Below, one piece after another: positions 1-8,233 of a stretch of 18,036 bases of DNA. Under the pieces are notes generated by a model. That model made no database searches. It saw only the letters and a program-made list of their open reading frames with translations, and was not told where the DNA came from. Positions within the stretch are counted from its first letter, which is position 1; each line of letters begins with the position of its first letter. This stretch comes from DASYAE01 sp036501535 (GTDB lineage Bacteria; Actinomycetota; Actinomycetes; Streptomycetales; Catenulisporaceae): contig DASYAE010000188.1 of NCBI GenBank assembly GCA_036501535.1, positions 1 through 18,036 of the forward strand, in the 5' to 3' direction. A program made the translations under genes and the position numbers.

Positions 1-483
1 CCCCCCGCGACCACGTGTTCTGGACTACTTCGAGTCACGCGACGGATCACCACGGACCGGTTACCGCGGTCACCTTGCGCTGCACTCAAGTGGCCAAGCA
101 GGCCCCGCTGGAGCAGTCAAGTTCCAGCGAACCCACTGCCGTGGCCGAGTCCCAGGGTGGAGAGCGCGCGGGGGTGAGGTTTTGTTAGAAGGTCGCGGCC
201 GAGTCCGTGGCTTATAAGGACGCGTACTGCGTCAGGTCGAAGCGCTGACAGACCGTCTCTGCGTATGGAGACTGTCCAGCCCCGCCTATGACCAGGCTGT
301 CACATTACTTCCATCCATACGTTCGCAGATCGGCGACCACTTTCTATCACCCTAATCAGATGTTCGCCGCGACTTGAACCCGACAGCGTCGGAACCCGTT
401 TCTCTTAGGACATGGAGCGCTCCGAAAGGTCCGATCGGTCAACGCGCGGTGGCCGGGCACCGAACCGAACGGAAGGAAATAGC
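1..483. other. Leader region upstream of secreted protein; no confident gene
   Basis: This stretch is less GC-rich than the rest of the window and holds no recognisable gene. One forward frame is open from the left edge to about base 214, but its third codon positions are not G/C-biased, so I do not call it coding. Small inverted repeats are visible. One is a bulged hairpin at 247-276, with GTCTC (255-259) pairing GAGAC (268-272) and flanked by GACA/TGTC. Another is CCGAC-AGC-GTCGG at 380-392. A third is the palindrome GGAGCGCTCC at 414-423. The region presumably carries the promoter of the downstream gene, but no convincing -35/-10 pair was found. Confidence 0.5.
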
Positions 484-1590
484 GTGGCACGACGAGGTCT
501 ACGCAGCGCTGCCATCCTTGCGGTAGGCGGTCTGGCCCTTGCGGCCGGGACGCTGCCCGCCGCGGCCGCGGCACACCCGGTCGGAACGATGACGACGCAG
601 ATCGCTTCCACCGTCCCCGCCAACGGGGACGTGAACCCTTACGGCGTGGCCGTGGTACCTACCACGACCGGAGCGCTTCGCCAGGGTGACATCCTGGTCA
701 GCAACTTCAACGCCGCCTCCAACGAGCAGGGCACCGGGACCACGATCGTCCAGGTGTCTCCGGGTGGATCGGTCACCACCTTCGCCGAGATCAATCCCGC
801 CCACCTCCCCGGTGCCTGCCCTGGCGGCATCGGACTCACCACGGCCCTGTCCGTGCTGCGCTCGGGCTGGGTCATCGTCGGCTCGCTGCCTACTGCCGAC
901 GGCACCTCCGCCACCGCTCAGGCCGGGTGCCTTCTCGTGCTCGACAGCCACGGCACCGTGCGGGAGACCTTCTCCGGGCACGGCATCAACGGGCCCTGGG
1001 ACATGACCGCGCTGGACTTCGGCTTCTCGGCCCAGCTGTTCGTCACCAATGTGCTCAACGGCACCGTCGCGGCCAACGGCAGGACGGTCGACCGCGGCGC
1101 CGTGCTGCGGCTCTCGCTGGTCATCCCGAACGGGCACGCTCCGCTGCTGGCCGGCACGACGGTCATCGGCTCCGGCTTCCCCGAGCGCACCGATCCGGCC
1201 GCGCTCGTCGTCGGACCGACCGGCGTCGGCTTGTCGGCTAACGGCACGCTGTACGTCGCCGACAGTGCGGCCAACCGGGTCGCTGCGATCCCGGGTGCTC
1301 CGTGGCGGCTCTCCAGCGCGGGCACCGGAAGTACTGTGACCAGCGGCGGCGCGCTCAACACGCCGCTCGGCCTGGCCGTCGCGCACGACGGGACGATCCT
1401 GACCGCCAATGCCGGCGACGGGAACCTTGTCGCCACCTCGCCGCACGGAGGACAGGTCCGGGTCGTCCAGCTCGACGACACCGGCTCGCCGGCCGGCGCC
1501 GGGGCCCTGTTCGGCCTGGCCGTCGCTCCGGCGGGGCGCAGCGTCTACTTCGTGGACGATGCCAGCAACACGCTCAACCTGCTGCACTGA
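484..1590 (+). CDS. Secreted NHL-repeat / beta-propeller-like protein
   Basis: This is a 368-aa exported protein of unknown substrate. It begins with a classical Sec signal peptide: VARRGLR, then a hydrophobic stretch at about residues 8-24, then an Ala-rich cleavage zone ending near residue 30. No lipobox Cys, membrane anchor or sorting signal is visible. The mature part has recurring blade-like units of the type PYGVAVVP, NGTLYVADSAANRV, PLGLAVAHDGTILTANAGDGN and LFGLAVAPAGRSVYFVDDAS, typical of NHL/SMP-30-like propellers, which often act in extracellular binding or hydrolysis. GTG 484 is chosen because GGAAGGA sits just upstream and the signal peptide starts immediately. An in-frame ATG at 412 would put 24 charged residues before the signal peptide. 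The gene faces the trehalose genes and is probably monocistronic. The propeller call is solid; the biochemical role is unknown. Confidence 0.85.
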   Translation: MARRGLRSAAILAVGGLALAAGTLPAAAAAHPVGTMTTQIASTVPANGDVNPYGVAVVPTTTGALRQGDILVSNFNAASNEQGTGTTIVQVSPGGSVTTFAEINPAHLPGACPGGIGLTTALSVLRSGWVIVGSLPTADGTSATAQAGCLLVLDSHGTVRETFSGHGINGPWDMTALDFGFSAQLFVTNVLNGTVAANGRTVDRGAVLRLSLVIPNGHAPLLAGTTVIGSGFPERTDPAALVVGPTGVGLSANGTLYVADSAANRVAAIPGAPWRLSSAGTGSTVTSGGALNTPLGLAVAHDGTILTANAGDGNLVATSPHGGQVRVVQLDDTGSPAGAGALFGLAVAPAGRSVYFVDDASNTLNLLH

Positions 1591-1617
1591 TCGAAGGCTG
1601 ACAGCCCTCATGATCCG

Positions 1618-1655
1618 GTCCGGCTGCGCTCGTACGGTCCACGGCGCAGCCGGAC
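1618..1655. terminator. Bidirectional hairpin between convergent genes
   Basis: A perfect 12-bp inverted repeat, GTCCGGCTGCGC (1618-1629) against GCGCAGCCGGAC (1644-1655), encloses a 14-nt loop. It lies exactly between the stops of the convergent secreted-protein gene and treZ. There is no T-tract, as is common for terminators in high-GC actinomycetes. Confidence 0.75.
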
Positions 1656-1667
1656 CCGCAGGTACGC

Positions 1668-3443
1668 CTACACCGGCGGCGCCGGGGTTTCGCAGAGCAC
1701 GATCGCTACCGACTCGGGCGGCAGCTCCACCTCGGCGTCCCACACCTGCGCCGGCGGCTCCGACGCGAGCAGGACTTCGAGCACTGCCGCTCCCGTCGCA
1801 ATGCGCTGCGGCTCCGCGGCGAGGTTGACCGCGACGCGCACCGCCCCGCGCCGCAGCACCAGCCACCTGGCCCGCTCGTCGTACTCCACGCCGATGTCCC
1901 GCATCGAGCCGCTGCCCAGGTCCGGCGTGCCGCGGCGCAGTGCGATCAGCGCGCGGTACCACTCGAACAGCGCGCGGCCGGGCTCCTTCAGCGGCTCGGC
2001 CCAGTCCAGCCGGGAGCGGGCGAAGGTCTCCGGGTCCTGCGGGTCGGGCACCGACTCGGCGGCCCAGCCGTGCGCGGCGAACTCGCGCCGGCGGCCCTCG
2101 CGCACCGCCCGGCCGAGCTCCGGCTCCGGGTGGTCGGTGAAGTAGCACCACGGCGTGCCGGCGCCCCACTCCTCCCCCATGAACAGCATCGGCACGAACG
2201 GCGAGGCCAGCAGCAGCGCCGCGCCGATGCGCAGCCGGCCGGGCGAGAGCGCGTCGGAGATCCGGTCGCCCGGCGCGCGGTTGCCGACCTGGTCGTGGTC
2301 CTGCAGGAAGACCACGAAGCGCCCGCCGCCGAGCAGCTCGGTGTCGACCGGCCGGCCGTGGCTGCGCCCACGGAACGACGACCAGCTCCCGTCGTGGAAA
2401 TACGCCCCGCTCAGCGTCTTGGCCAGCGCGGCGATCGAGCCGAAGTCCGCGTAATAACCCTGCCGCTCGCCGGTCAGCAGGCTGTGCAGCGCGTGGTGGA
2501 AGTCGTCGTTCCACTGCGCGTGCACGCCCATGCCGTTGTGGCCGCGCGGCGTGACGATCCGCGGGTCGTTGAGGTCCGTCTCGGCGATGAGCGTCAGGGG
2601 CCTGCCGAACTCCTCGGCCAGCTCGTCCACCGCCAGCGACAGCTCTTCGAGCACGTGGATGGCGCGGGTGTCGGCCAGCGCGTGCACCGCGTCGAGCCGC
2701 AGGCCGTCGAGGTGGTAGGCGCTGAACCAGTTCAGCGCGTTGCCGACGATGAAGGCGCGCACCTCGTCCGAGCCGGCGTCGTCGAGGTTGACCGCGGCGC
2801 CCCACGGCGTCTGGTGCTTCGCGGTGAAGTAGGGGCCGAACTCGGCCAGGTAGTTCCCGCTCGGGCCGAGGTGGTTGTAGACCACGTCGAGGATCACGGC
2901 GATCCCTCGGGCATGGCAGGCGTCGACGAAGCGGCGCAGACCGTCCGGGCCGCCGTAAGGCTCGTGCACCGCCCACAGGTCCACGCCGTCGTAGCCCCAG
3001 CCGTGCCGCCCTGGGAACGCCGCCACCGGCATGACCTCGACGAAGTCCACGCCGAGCGCGACGAGGTAGTCCAGCTTGCCGATCGCGGCGTCGAAGGTGC
3101 CCTCGGGTGTGAAGGTTCCGATATGCAGCTCGTAGGCCACGCCGTCGTCAAGTGCGAGGCCGGGCCACTCCCCGTCGGTCCAGGCGAACCCGGCCGGGTC
3201 GTCCACCCGGCTGGCCCCGTGCACGCCGTACGGCTGGAACCGGGAGCGCGGATCAGGCCTCGGCGTCCCGCCGTCAACCGCGAACGCGTAGTCGGCGCCA
3301 GGGCCCTGATCCGGCGCGGCCAGCTCCCACCAGCCGTGCCGCTGCGCGCGCTGCATCTCGTGCCGCTCGGCGTCCGGGCCGGCTCCGAGGCACAGCTCGA
3401 CCCGCTCGGCCTGCGGCGCCCAGACGGTGAAGAGGGTCATCAC
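1668..3443 (-). CDS. treZ: Malto-oligosyltrehalose trehalohydrolase (TreZ)
   Basis: This cytoplasmic GH13 enzyme hydrolyses the alpha-1,4 bond next to the terminal trehalosyl unit of maltooligosyltrehalose, releasing trehalose. It has 591 aa, the usual family size. The N-terminal CBM48-like domain (VWAPQAERVELCLG, about residues 7-20) precedes the (beta/alpha)8 barrel. The conserved regions are visible: DVVYNH (186-191); GLRLDAVHAL with nucleophile Asp251; LIAETDLNDPR with acid/base Glu288; and FLQDHDQVGNR with stabiliser Asp384. The start is GTG 3443 (590 aa if ATG 3440 is used). The upstream treY stop forms GTGATGA with it, so the two genes are translationally coupled; GGGAAG lies 7-8 nt before. 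It is the last gene of the minus-strand block and ends at the 1618-1655 hairpin. Identity is secure. Confidence 0.96.
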   Translation of the reverse strand: MMTLFTVWAPQAERVELCLGAGPDAERHEMQRAQRHGWWELAAPDQGPGADYAFAVDGGTPRPDPRSRFQPYGVHGASRVDDPAGFAWTDGEWPGLALDDGVAYELHIGTFTPEGTFDAAIGKLDYLVALGVDFVEVMPVAAFPGRHGWGYDGVDLWAVHEPYGGPDGLRRFVDACHARGIAVILDVVYNHLGPSGNYLAEFGPYFTAKHQTPWGAAVNLDDAGSDEVRAFIVGNALNWFSAYHLDGLRLDAVHALADTRAIHVLEELSLAVDELAEEFGRPLTLIAETDLNDPRIVTPRGHNGMGVHAQWNDDFHHALHSLLTGERQGYYADFGSIAALAKTLSGAYFHDGSWSSFRGRSHGRPVDTELLGGGRFVVFLQDHDQVGNRAPGDRISDALSPGRLRIGAALLLASPFVPMLFMGEEWGAGTPWCYFTDHPEPELGRAVREGRRREFAAHGWAAESVPDPQDPETFARSRLDWAEPLKEPGRALFEWYRALIALRRGTPDLGSGSMRDIGVEYDERARWLVLRRGAVRVAVNLAAEPQRIATGAAVLEVLLASEPPAQVWDAEVELPPESVAIVLCETPAPPV

Positions 3444-5989
3444 CTGTCAACTTCCCGCACCAGCAGCGCGACCGGATGGTCGGCGGTCAGCTCGGCCAGC
3501 GGCAACCCACCGCCCGGCGCGTCCGGATCCGCACAGTGGATCCGGCCGCTCAGCCGGGAGCGCCAGGCGCCGGGCGGCAGCGCCAGCGAGGTCTCCCGCC
3601 AGCCGCCGGAGCGCTCCAGCCCGGCCGGCAGCCTGGTGGCCACCACGGCGACCCGGTCGCCGCGCAGGAACGCCACCGCGTGGTCGGCGGCCGGGCCGGC
3701 GCAGAACAGCGGCGTCTGCGGCGAGCCGGGACCGAACCACTCCGGGTGCTCGCGGCGCAGCCGGAGCGCGGCGGCCACCACCTTCAGCTTGGCCGCGCCG
3801 ATCCCGGTTCCTCCGGTGCCTCCGGTTTCCGCGCCGTCCACCGCGGCGAGCAGCGCCTCCAGCGCGGCGAAGTCGGCCGGCCGCCGGTTGTCCGGGTCGA
3901 CCAGCGCCACGAACTCGGTCTCGGTGCCCTGATAGATGTCCGGCACGCCGGTCATGGTCAGCTGCACGAGCTTCTGGGTCAGCATGTTGGCCTCGGCGTG
4001 CGGCCGGATCCGCTCGGCGAACGCGGCGATCCCCGCACACAGCCCCGGATCGCCCAGCACCGCCGCGGCGAAGTGCTGGACCGCCGCCTCGTACTCCGAG
4101 TCCGGCGCGGTCCACGACGTGCTCAGCTTCGCCTCGCGCATCGCCTTGGTCAGGTACTGCTCCATCCGGTCCTTGCTGATCGGCCAGCAGGACATCAGCG
4201 TCTGCCAGAGCAGGTATTCGGTGGTCGGGTCGGGCAGCCGGTCCGTGCCGGGGGCCATCCCGGCCGGGTTCAGCAGCCCCGGCCGGCGCGCCTCGGCCTG
4301 CCAGCCGGCCACCGCGCCGGCCCAGTCGTCCACCAGCTCGGAGAGCACCGCGAGCCGGGCCCTGACGTCCTCGGACCGCTTGGTGTCGTGCGTGGACAGG
4401 GCGTTCATCGCGGTCGGGTGGCGGGCGTGCCGCTGCGCGCAGAAGCGGTGGAAGCCGGCCGGGGCCAGCGCCGGCGCGCCCGGGTCCCCGCCGACCTCGG
4501 CGGCGAACGGCAGCGCGGTCCAGCGGTAGAACGCCGTGTCCTCCACGCCCTTGGCCATTACCGGGCCACAGGTCTGCTGGAACCTGATCTGGAACTCGTC
4601 GCGCAGCGCGTCGCGCGGGCCGATCCGGCCCAGCGCCAGGTCGCGGACCAGGGCGACGGCGGCGTGCCGCTCCTCCGGCAGGCTGCGCCTGGCCCGGGTC
4701 GCCGCCTGGTCGAGCACGCCCGCGGCCTCCGGGTCGACCGGCTCGCCCGGCTTGGCGTAGACGCGGTAGACCGGGCAGGCGGCGAGCAGCGCGCGGACCG
4801 CGTCGCGCAGCGCGGCGTGCGTGTAGTCGCGCAGGTTCAGGTCGGCCCGGCAGATCGCGGCGAGCAGGTCGGTCAGCCGGTCCAGCTCGGCGTGCAGGAC
4901 CGTCTCGAGCACGTCGAGCTTGGCCCGCTCGGCCACCTTGGCGAAGACCTCCGGGGCGCCGGTCAGGCCCGCGTGCAGCGAGGCCAGGCGGGCGGCCCCG
5001 GCCGGGTCGACCAGCAGCGCGGTCACCTTGCCCAGCGCGTCGTATCCGGTGGTGCCGGCGCAGGCCCACTGCGCGGGCAGCTCCTCGCCGTGCTCCAGGA
5101 TCTTCTCCACCAGCGTCCAGCAGCCGCCCGAGGCCTTGGCCAGCCGGCGCAGGTAGCCGGCCGGGTCGGCCAGGCCGTCCGGGTGGTCGACCCGCAGGCC
5201 GTCCAGCGTGCCGTCGGCGACCAGGCCGAGCAGCAGCCGGTGCGTCGCGTCGAACACGGCCGGGTCCTCGACCCGCACCGCGATCAGGGTGCTGACGTCG
5301 AAGAAGCGGCGGTAGCCGGGCTCCTCGACCGCGACCCGCCAGTGCGCCAGCCGGTAGTGCTGCGCCTGGACCAGCTCGGCCACCGGCAGCGACTCGGTGC
5401 CGGGCCGCACCGGGAAGACGTGGTCGTAGTAGCGCAGCACCGGCTCGCCGGGCCCGTCCGAGCCGGGCGGGCCGACCGGCTCGGTGTCGAGCGTGATCTC
5501 GCCCTCGCGCAGGCACTCGCCGATGCGCCGGCCGAGCACCGGCAGCAGCACGGCGCCGTCCTGCGCGTCCCAGTCGATGTCGAACCAGGACGCGTACGGC
5601 GAGGCCGGGCCGTCGCGCAGCACCGACCACAGCGCCCGGTTCCCGCACTCCGGCACCGGCATGCCCATGTGGTTGGGCACCACGTCGGCGATCGCGCCCA
5701 TGCCGTGCGCGTGCAGCTCGTCGGCCAGCCGGCGCAGGCCCGCCTCGCCGCCGAGGTCGGCGCTGATCCGGTCGTGGTCGGTCACGTCGTAGCCGTGCGT
5801 CGAGCCCGGCGCGGCCTGGAGGATCGGCGAGAGGTAGACGTGGCTCACGCCGAGCCGGTGCAGGTAGCCGACGGTCGCCGCCGCGTCGTCGAAGGTGAAG
5901 TCCCGGGTCAGCTGGAGGCGGTAGGTCGATGCGGGGATGACGTGTTCGGGCCGGAGCTGCTCGTCGAGTCGAAGTCTCGCGGTGTCCAG
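3440..5989 (-). CDS. treY: Maltooligosyl trehalose synthase (TreY), probable CTG start
   Basis: TreY converts the reducing-end alpha-1,4 linkage of maltodextrin into alpha,alpha-1,1, making the TreZ substrate. With the CTG start proposed here it has 849 aa. GH13 motifs in order are DVVPNH (102-107), GLRVDHPDG with nucleophile Asp268, TLVEKILEHGE with Glu295, and LSTHDTKRSEDVRAR with Asp535. The family N-terminal signature PASTYRLQLTRDF is encoded upstream of the first in-frame ATG/GTG/TTG (GTG 5848), which therefore cannot be the start. No canonical start exists upstream in this frame. CTG 5989 follows GGGAG at 6-nt spacing, and the resulting N-terminus (LDTARLRLDEQLRP) resembles extensions known in TreY. 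A sequencing frameshift is the alternative, since GTG in 6029-6034 lies in the +1 frame. The stop overlaps the treZ start. Function is certain; the exact start is uncertain. Confidence 0.92.
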   Translation of the reverse strand: MDTARLRLDEQLRPEHVIPASTYRLQLTRDFTFDDAAATVGYLHRLGVSHVYLSPILQAAPGSTHGYDVTDHDRISADLGGEAGLRRLADELHAHGMGAIADVVPNHMGMPVPECGNRALWSVLRDGPASPYASWFDIDWDAQDGAVLLPVLGRRIGECLREGEITLDTEPVGPPGSDGPGEPVLRYYDHVFPVRPGTESLPVAELVQAQHYRLAHWRVAVEEPGYRRFFDVSTLIAVRVEDPAVFDATHRLLLGLVADGTLDGLRVDHPDGLADPAGYLRRLAKASGGCWTLVEKILEHGEELPAQWACAGTTGYDALGKVTALLVDPAGAARLASLHAGLTGAPEVFAKVAERAKLDVLETVLHAELDRLTDLLAAICRADLNLRDYTHAALRDAVRALLAACPVYRVYAKPGEPVDPEAAGVLDQAATRARRSLPEERHAAVALVRDLALGRIGPRDALRDEFQIRFQQTCGPVMAKGVEDTAFYRWTALPFAAEVGGDPGAPALAPAGFHRFCAQRHARHPTAMNALSTHDTKRSEDVRARLAVLSELVDDWAGAVAGWQAEARRPGLLNPAGMAPGTDRLPDPTTEYLLWQTLMSCWPISKDRMEQYLTKAMREAKLSTSWTAPDSEYEAAVQHFAAAVLGDPGLCAGIAAFAERIRPHAEANMLTQKLVQLTMTGVPDIYQGTETEFVALVDPDNRRPADFAALEALLAAVDGAETGGTGGTGIGAAKLKVVAAALRLRREHPEWFGPGSPQTPLFCAGPAADHAVAFLRGDRVAVVATRLPAGLERSGGWRETSLALPPGAWRSRLSGRIHCADPDAPGGGLPLAELTADHPVALLVREVDR

Positions 5990-6180
5990 TGCGCTCTCCC
6001 GGGTCCGGCCGCGCCGCTCGCGGCGGACACGGTGATGCTGATGCGACGGCAGATTCGGCTGACAGCAGGCTATGTGCCGCGGTCCCGGGCGGCGCGCGGT
6101 GTGCGGCCGGACCGGTGACCCTTCTGGGAGCCGACTGCCCGGAACCGGGCTGGAGAAACTACGGAAACCCGTGGAGTCTG
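5990..6180. other. Structured leader between accE and treY
   Basis: This 191-nt gap lies between two minus-strand genes. It holds a perfect 11-bp inverted repeat, GGTCCGGCCGC (6002-6012) against GCGGCCGGACC (6103-6113), that would close a roughly 90-nt loop just upstream of treY. Nested inside is a short hairpin CGCCGC-TC-GCGGCG (6012-6025). GCCCGG-AA-CCGGGC (6137-6150) lies after the accE stop and could end the acc transcript. No convincing promoter was seen. Confidence 0.45.
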
Positions 6181-6396
6181 TCAGGTCCGGCGCGCCCAGG
6201 ATCCGGGAGCGGCGTAGCCGGTCGGGTTCCAGCGCGCCGGCGGCAGGGCCGGATCGGCGCCGTCGCCCGCCTCGGCCTGCCGCCGCAGCCTGATCAGCAG
6301 CACCGCGGTGAGCGCGGCGAGCTCGTGGTCGTCGGGCGTGCCGCGCAGCACCCGGAAGAACGGCTCGGCGCCGGCCAGCAGCTCGTGCGCGCTCAC
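6181..6396 (-). CDS. Acyl-CoA carboxylase epsilon subunit (AccE-like)
   Basis: This 71-aa protein resembles the small actinobacterial epsilon subunit that stabilises the alpha-beta carboxylase complex and raises its activity. Features supporting this are its size, the FRVLRGTPDDHELAALTAVL start (about residues 14-33), and the C-terminal W-N-P-T-G-Y-A-A-P-G-S-W segment (56-67) that matches the W...PGxW ending of the ACC_epsilon family. The GTG start at 6396 overlaps the beta-subunit stop in a GTGA tetranucleotide, so the two are translationally coupled and almost certainly partners. The sequence is short and variable in this family, so the call rests equally on position and motif. Confidence 0.85.
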   Translation of the reverse strand: MSAHELLAGAEPFFRVLRGTPDDHELAALTAVLLIRLRRQAEAGDGADPALPPARWNPTGYAAPGSWARRT

Positions 6397-7997
6397 TGGG
6401 GCGGGTTCCCGTGCTTGCGGGCCGGCAGCGAGCCGTGCTTCGCCTTGAGCATCGCCAGCGCCCGGGCCAGCACCCTGCGGGTGTCCGCGGGGCTGATCAC
6501 GTCGTCGACCAGGCCCCGCTCGGCCGCGTAGTAAGGGTGCATCAGCTTCGTGCGGTACTCCTGGATCCGCTGCGCCCGGGCCGCGTCCTGGTCCGCGGCG
6601 GCCGCGATCTCCCGGCGGAACACCACGTTCGCCGCGCCGTCCGCGCCCATGACCGCGATCTCGTTGACCGGCCAGGCGTAGGAGAGGTCGGCGCCGATGG
6701 ACCGGGAGTCCATCACGATGTACGCCCCGCCGTAGGCCTTGCGCAGGATCACCTGGATGCGCGGGACCGTCGCATTGCAGTACGCGTACAGCAGCTTGGC
6801 GCCGTGCCGGATGATGCCGCCGTACTCCTGGTCGCTGCCGGGCAGGAAGCCGGGCACGTCGACCAGGGTGACCAGCGGGATGCTGAATGCGTCGCAGGTC
6901 TGCACGAACCGGGCCGCCTTCTCGCTGGAGTGGATGTCCAGCACCCCGGCGAACGAGGACGGCTGGTTCGCCACGATGCCGACCACCCGGCCCTCGATCC
7001 GGGCCAGCGCGCACAGGATGTTGGTCGCCCACGAGGCGTGCACCTCGAGGTAGTCGCCGAAGTCGACGATCTCCTCGATGACCCGGTGCATGTCGTAGGC
7101 CAGCGCCGGGTTCGCCGGGACCAGCCCGACCAGCGCGGCGCAGGACCGGCCGGCGTCCTCGGCCGGCGCCTCCGGCGGCAGCTCGCGGTTGTTCGACGGC
7201 AGCATCATGATCAGGGCCCGCACCTGCTCCAGGCACTCGGCCTCGGTGTCGCAGACGAAGTGCGCCGCCCCGGAGATCGAGGCGTGCACCGCGGCCCCGC
7301 CGAGCTGCTCGTGGCTGATCTGCTCGCCGGTCACCGCGCGCACCACGTCCGGGCCGGTGATGTACATCTGGGAGATGTCGCGGACCATGAACACGAAGTC
7401 GGTCAGCGCCGGGGAGTAGGTCGCCCCGCCGGCGCAGGGCCCGAGCATCACGCTGATCTGCGGCACCACGCCGGACAGGCGCACGTTGCGGCGGAAGATG
7501 CCGCCGTAGCCGGCCAGCGCGGTCACCCCCTCCTGGATCCGCGCGCCGGCGCCGTCGCTCAGGCTCACCAGCGGCGCGCCGGCCGACTCGGCCAGGTCCA
7601 TCAGCTTGTGGATCTTCTCCGCGTGCGCCTCGCCGAGCGAGCCGCCGAAGATCCGGAAGTCGTGTGCGTACACGAACACCTGCCGGCCGTGCACCTGGCC
7701 CCAGCCGGTGACCACGCCGTCGGTGTGCGGCCTGCTGTCCTCCAGCCCGAATCCGCTGGCCCGGTGCCGGCGCAGCGACTCGATCTCGCAGAACGTGCCC
7801 TTGTCGAAGAGCAGGTCGATGCGCTCGCGGACGGTCAGCTTGCCCTTGGCCCGCTGCCGTTCGGACGCGGCCCGGCCGGGTCCGAGGCGGGCCAGTTCCT
7901 GCACCGCGGCCAGCTCGGCCAGCCGGCCGAGCATATCAGGATCCACATTCTGATCGGCCTCCGACAGGAGTACTGCGACCCCGTCCACCACAGTCAT
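6393..7997 (-). CDS. Acyl-CoA carboxylase beta (carboxyltransferase) subunit, PccB/AccB type
   Basis: This 534-aa carboxyltransferase moves CO2 from biotin on a separate alpha subunit to an acyl-CoA, giving malonyl-, methylmalonyl- or larger alkylmalonyl-CoA. The two crotonase-like halves are intact: the N half has FGGSLGEAHAEKIHKLMD (117-134), DGAGARIQEG (148-157) and GPCAGGATYSPALTDF (186-201); the C half has DVPGFLPGSDQEYGG (380-394) and RKAYGGAYIVM (419-429). Ile427 occupies the position of Streptomyces coelicolor PccB Asp422, a published acyl-chain selectivity residue that is Ile in AccB. ATG 7997 is chosen because AGGAGG lies 8 nt upstream; the open frame to 8186 has no family similarity. 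No biotinylated alpha subunit is in the window. It is cotranscribed with the epsilon gene and divergent from the PPTase gene. Family is certain; substrate is inferred. Confidence 0.95.
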   Translation of the reverse strand: MTVVDGVAVLLSEADQNVDPDMLGRLAELAAVQELARLGPGRAASERQRAKGKLTVRERIDLLFDKGTFCEIESLRRHRASGFGLEDSRPHTDGVVTGWGQVHGRQVFVYAHDFRIFGGSLGEAHAEKIHKLMDLAESAGAPLVSLSDGAGARIQEGVTALAGYGGIFRRNVRLSGVVPQISVMLGPCAGGATYSPALTDFVFMVRDISQMYITGPDVVRAVTGEQISHEQLGGAAVHASISGAAHFVCDTEAECLEQVRALIMMLPSNNRELPPEAPAEDAGRSCAALVGLVPANPALAYDMHRVIEEIVDFGDYLEVHASWATNILCALARIEGRVVGIVANQPSSFAGVLDIHSSEKAARFVQTCDAFSIPLVTLVDVPGFLPGSDQEYGGIIRHGAKLLYAYCNATVPRIQVILRKAYGGAYIVMDSRSIGADLSYAWPVNEIAVMGADGAANVVFRREIAAAADQDAARAQRIQEYRTKLMHPYYAAERGLVDDVISPADTRRVLARALAMLKAKHGSLPARKHGNPPQ

Positions 7998-8233
7998 CGT
8001 GTGCGCCTCCTTCGAGCGGTACGGCAGGTTCCCACCCTGATTGAATCTTCGGCGCACGCCCCGGGACCAGTACTCGAACCCCCTACGGCCGCCGGTACCG
8101 CACCCCGGGCCGGCGCCGCCGCGCACCGGGCGCCCCCACCGGCCCGGTCCCGGACCCGGGGCCCGGCCCGGTCCGACCCTCGTCATCGGGCCCGAAGATT
8201 CCGCCGGGCCGGGCGGCCGCCTAACCTCGAAGG
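7998..8233. promoter_or_regulatory. Divergent promoter region with mirrored elements
   Basis: This is the shared upstream region of the carboxylase (-) and PPTase (+) genes. A perfect 10-bp inverted repeat lies at GAATCTTCGG (8043-8052) and CCGAAGATTC (8192-8201). Each copy is followed, reading towards its gene, by CTCGAAGG at nearly equal distance (start-to-start 36 nt on the minus side, 34 nt on the plus side), ending next to each gene. The two divergent units thus carry the same module in mirror image, consistent with shared regulation. Confidence 0.5.
8199..8227 (+). promoter_or_regulatory. Possible promoter for leaderless PPTase mRNA
   Basis: TAACCT (8222-8227) fits the actinobacterial TANNNT -10 pattern and is followed after 6 nt by the GTG start, so transcription could begin at or next to the start codon. 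A weak -35 (TTCCGC, 8199-8204) sits 17 nt upstream. No properly spaced ribosome binding site exists; GAAGG directly abuts GTG. This is inferred from spacing only. Confidence 0.35.

Noticed and set aside
2..214. Partial gene running in from the left edge (+)
   Set aside because: The frame is open, but third positions are not G/C-biased and no motif is recognisable.
499..6118. Very long open frames opposite or out of frame with treZ, treY and the secreted-protein gene (for example 499-2976 -, 2070-3932 + and 3476-6118 +)
   Set aside because: They encode Arg/Pro/Ala/Gly-rich sequence without family motifs and lie opposite well-supported genes; they are GC-composition artefacts.
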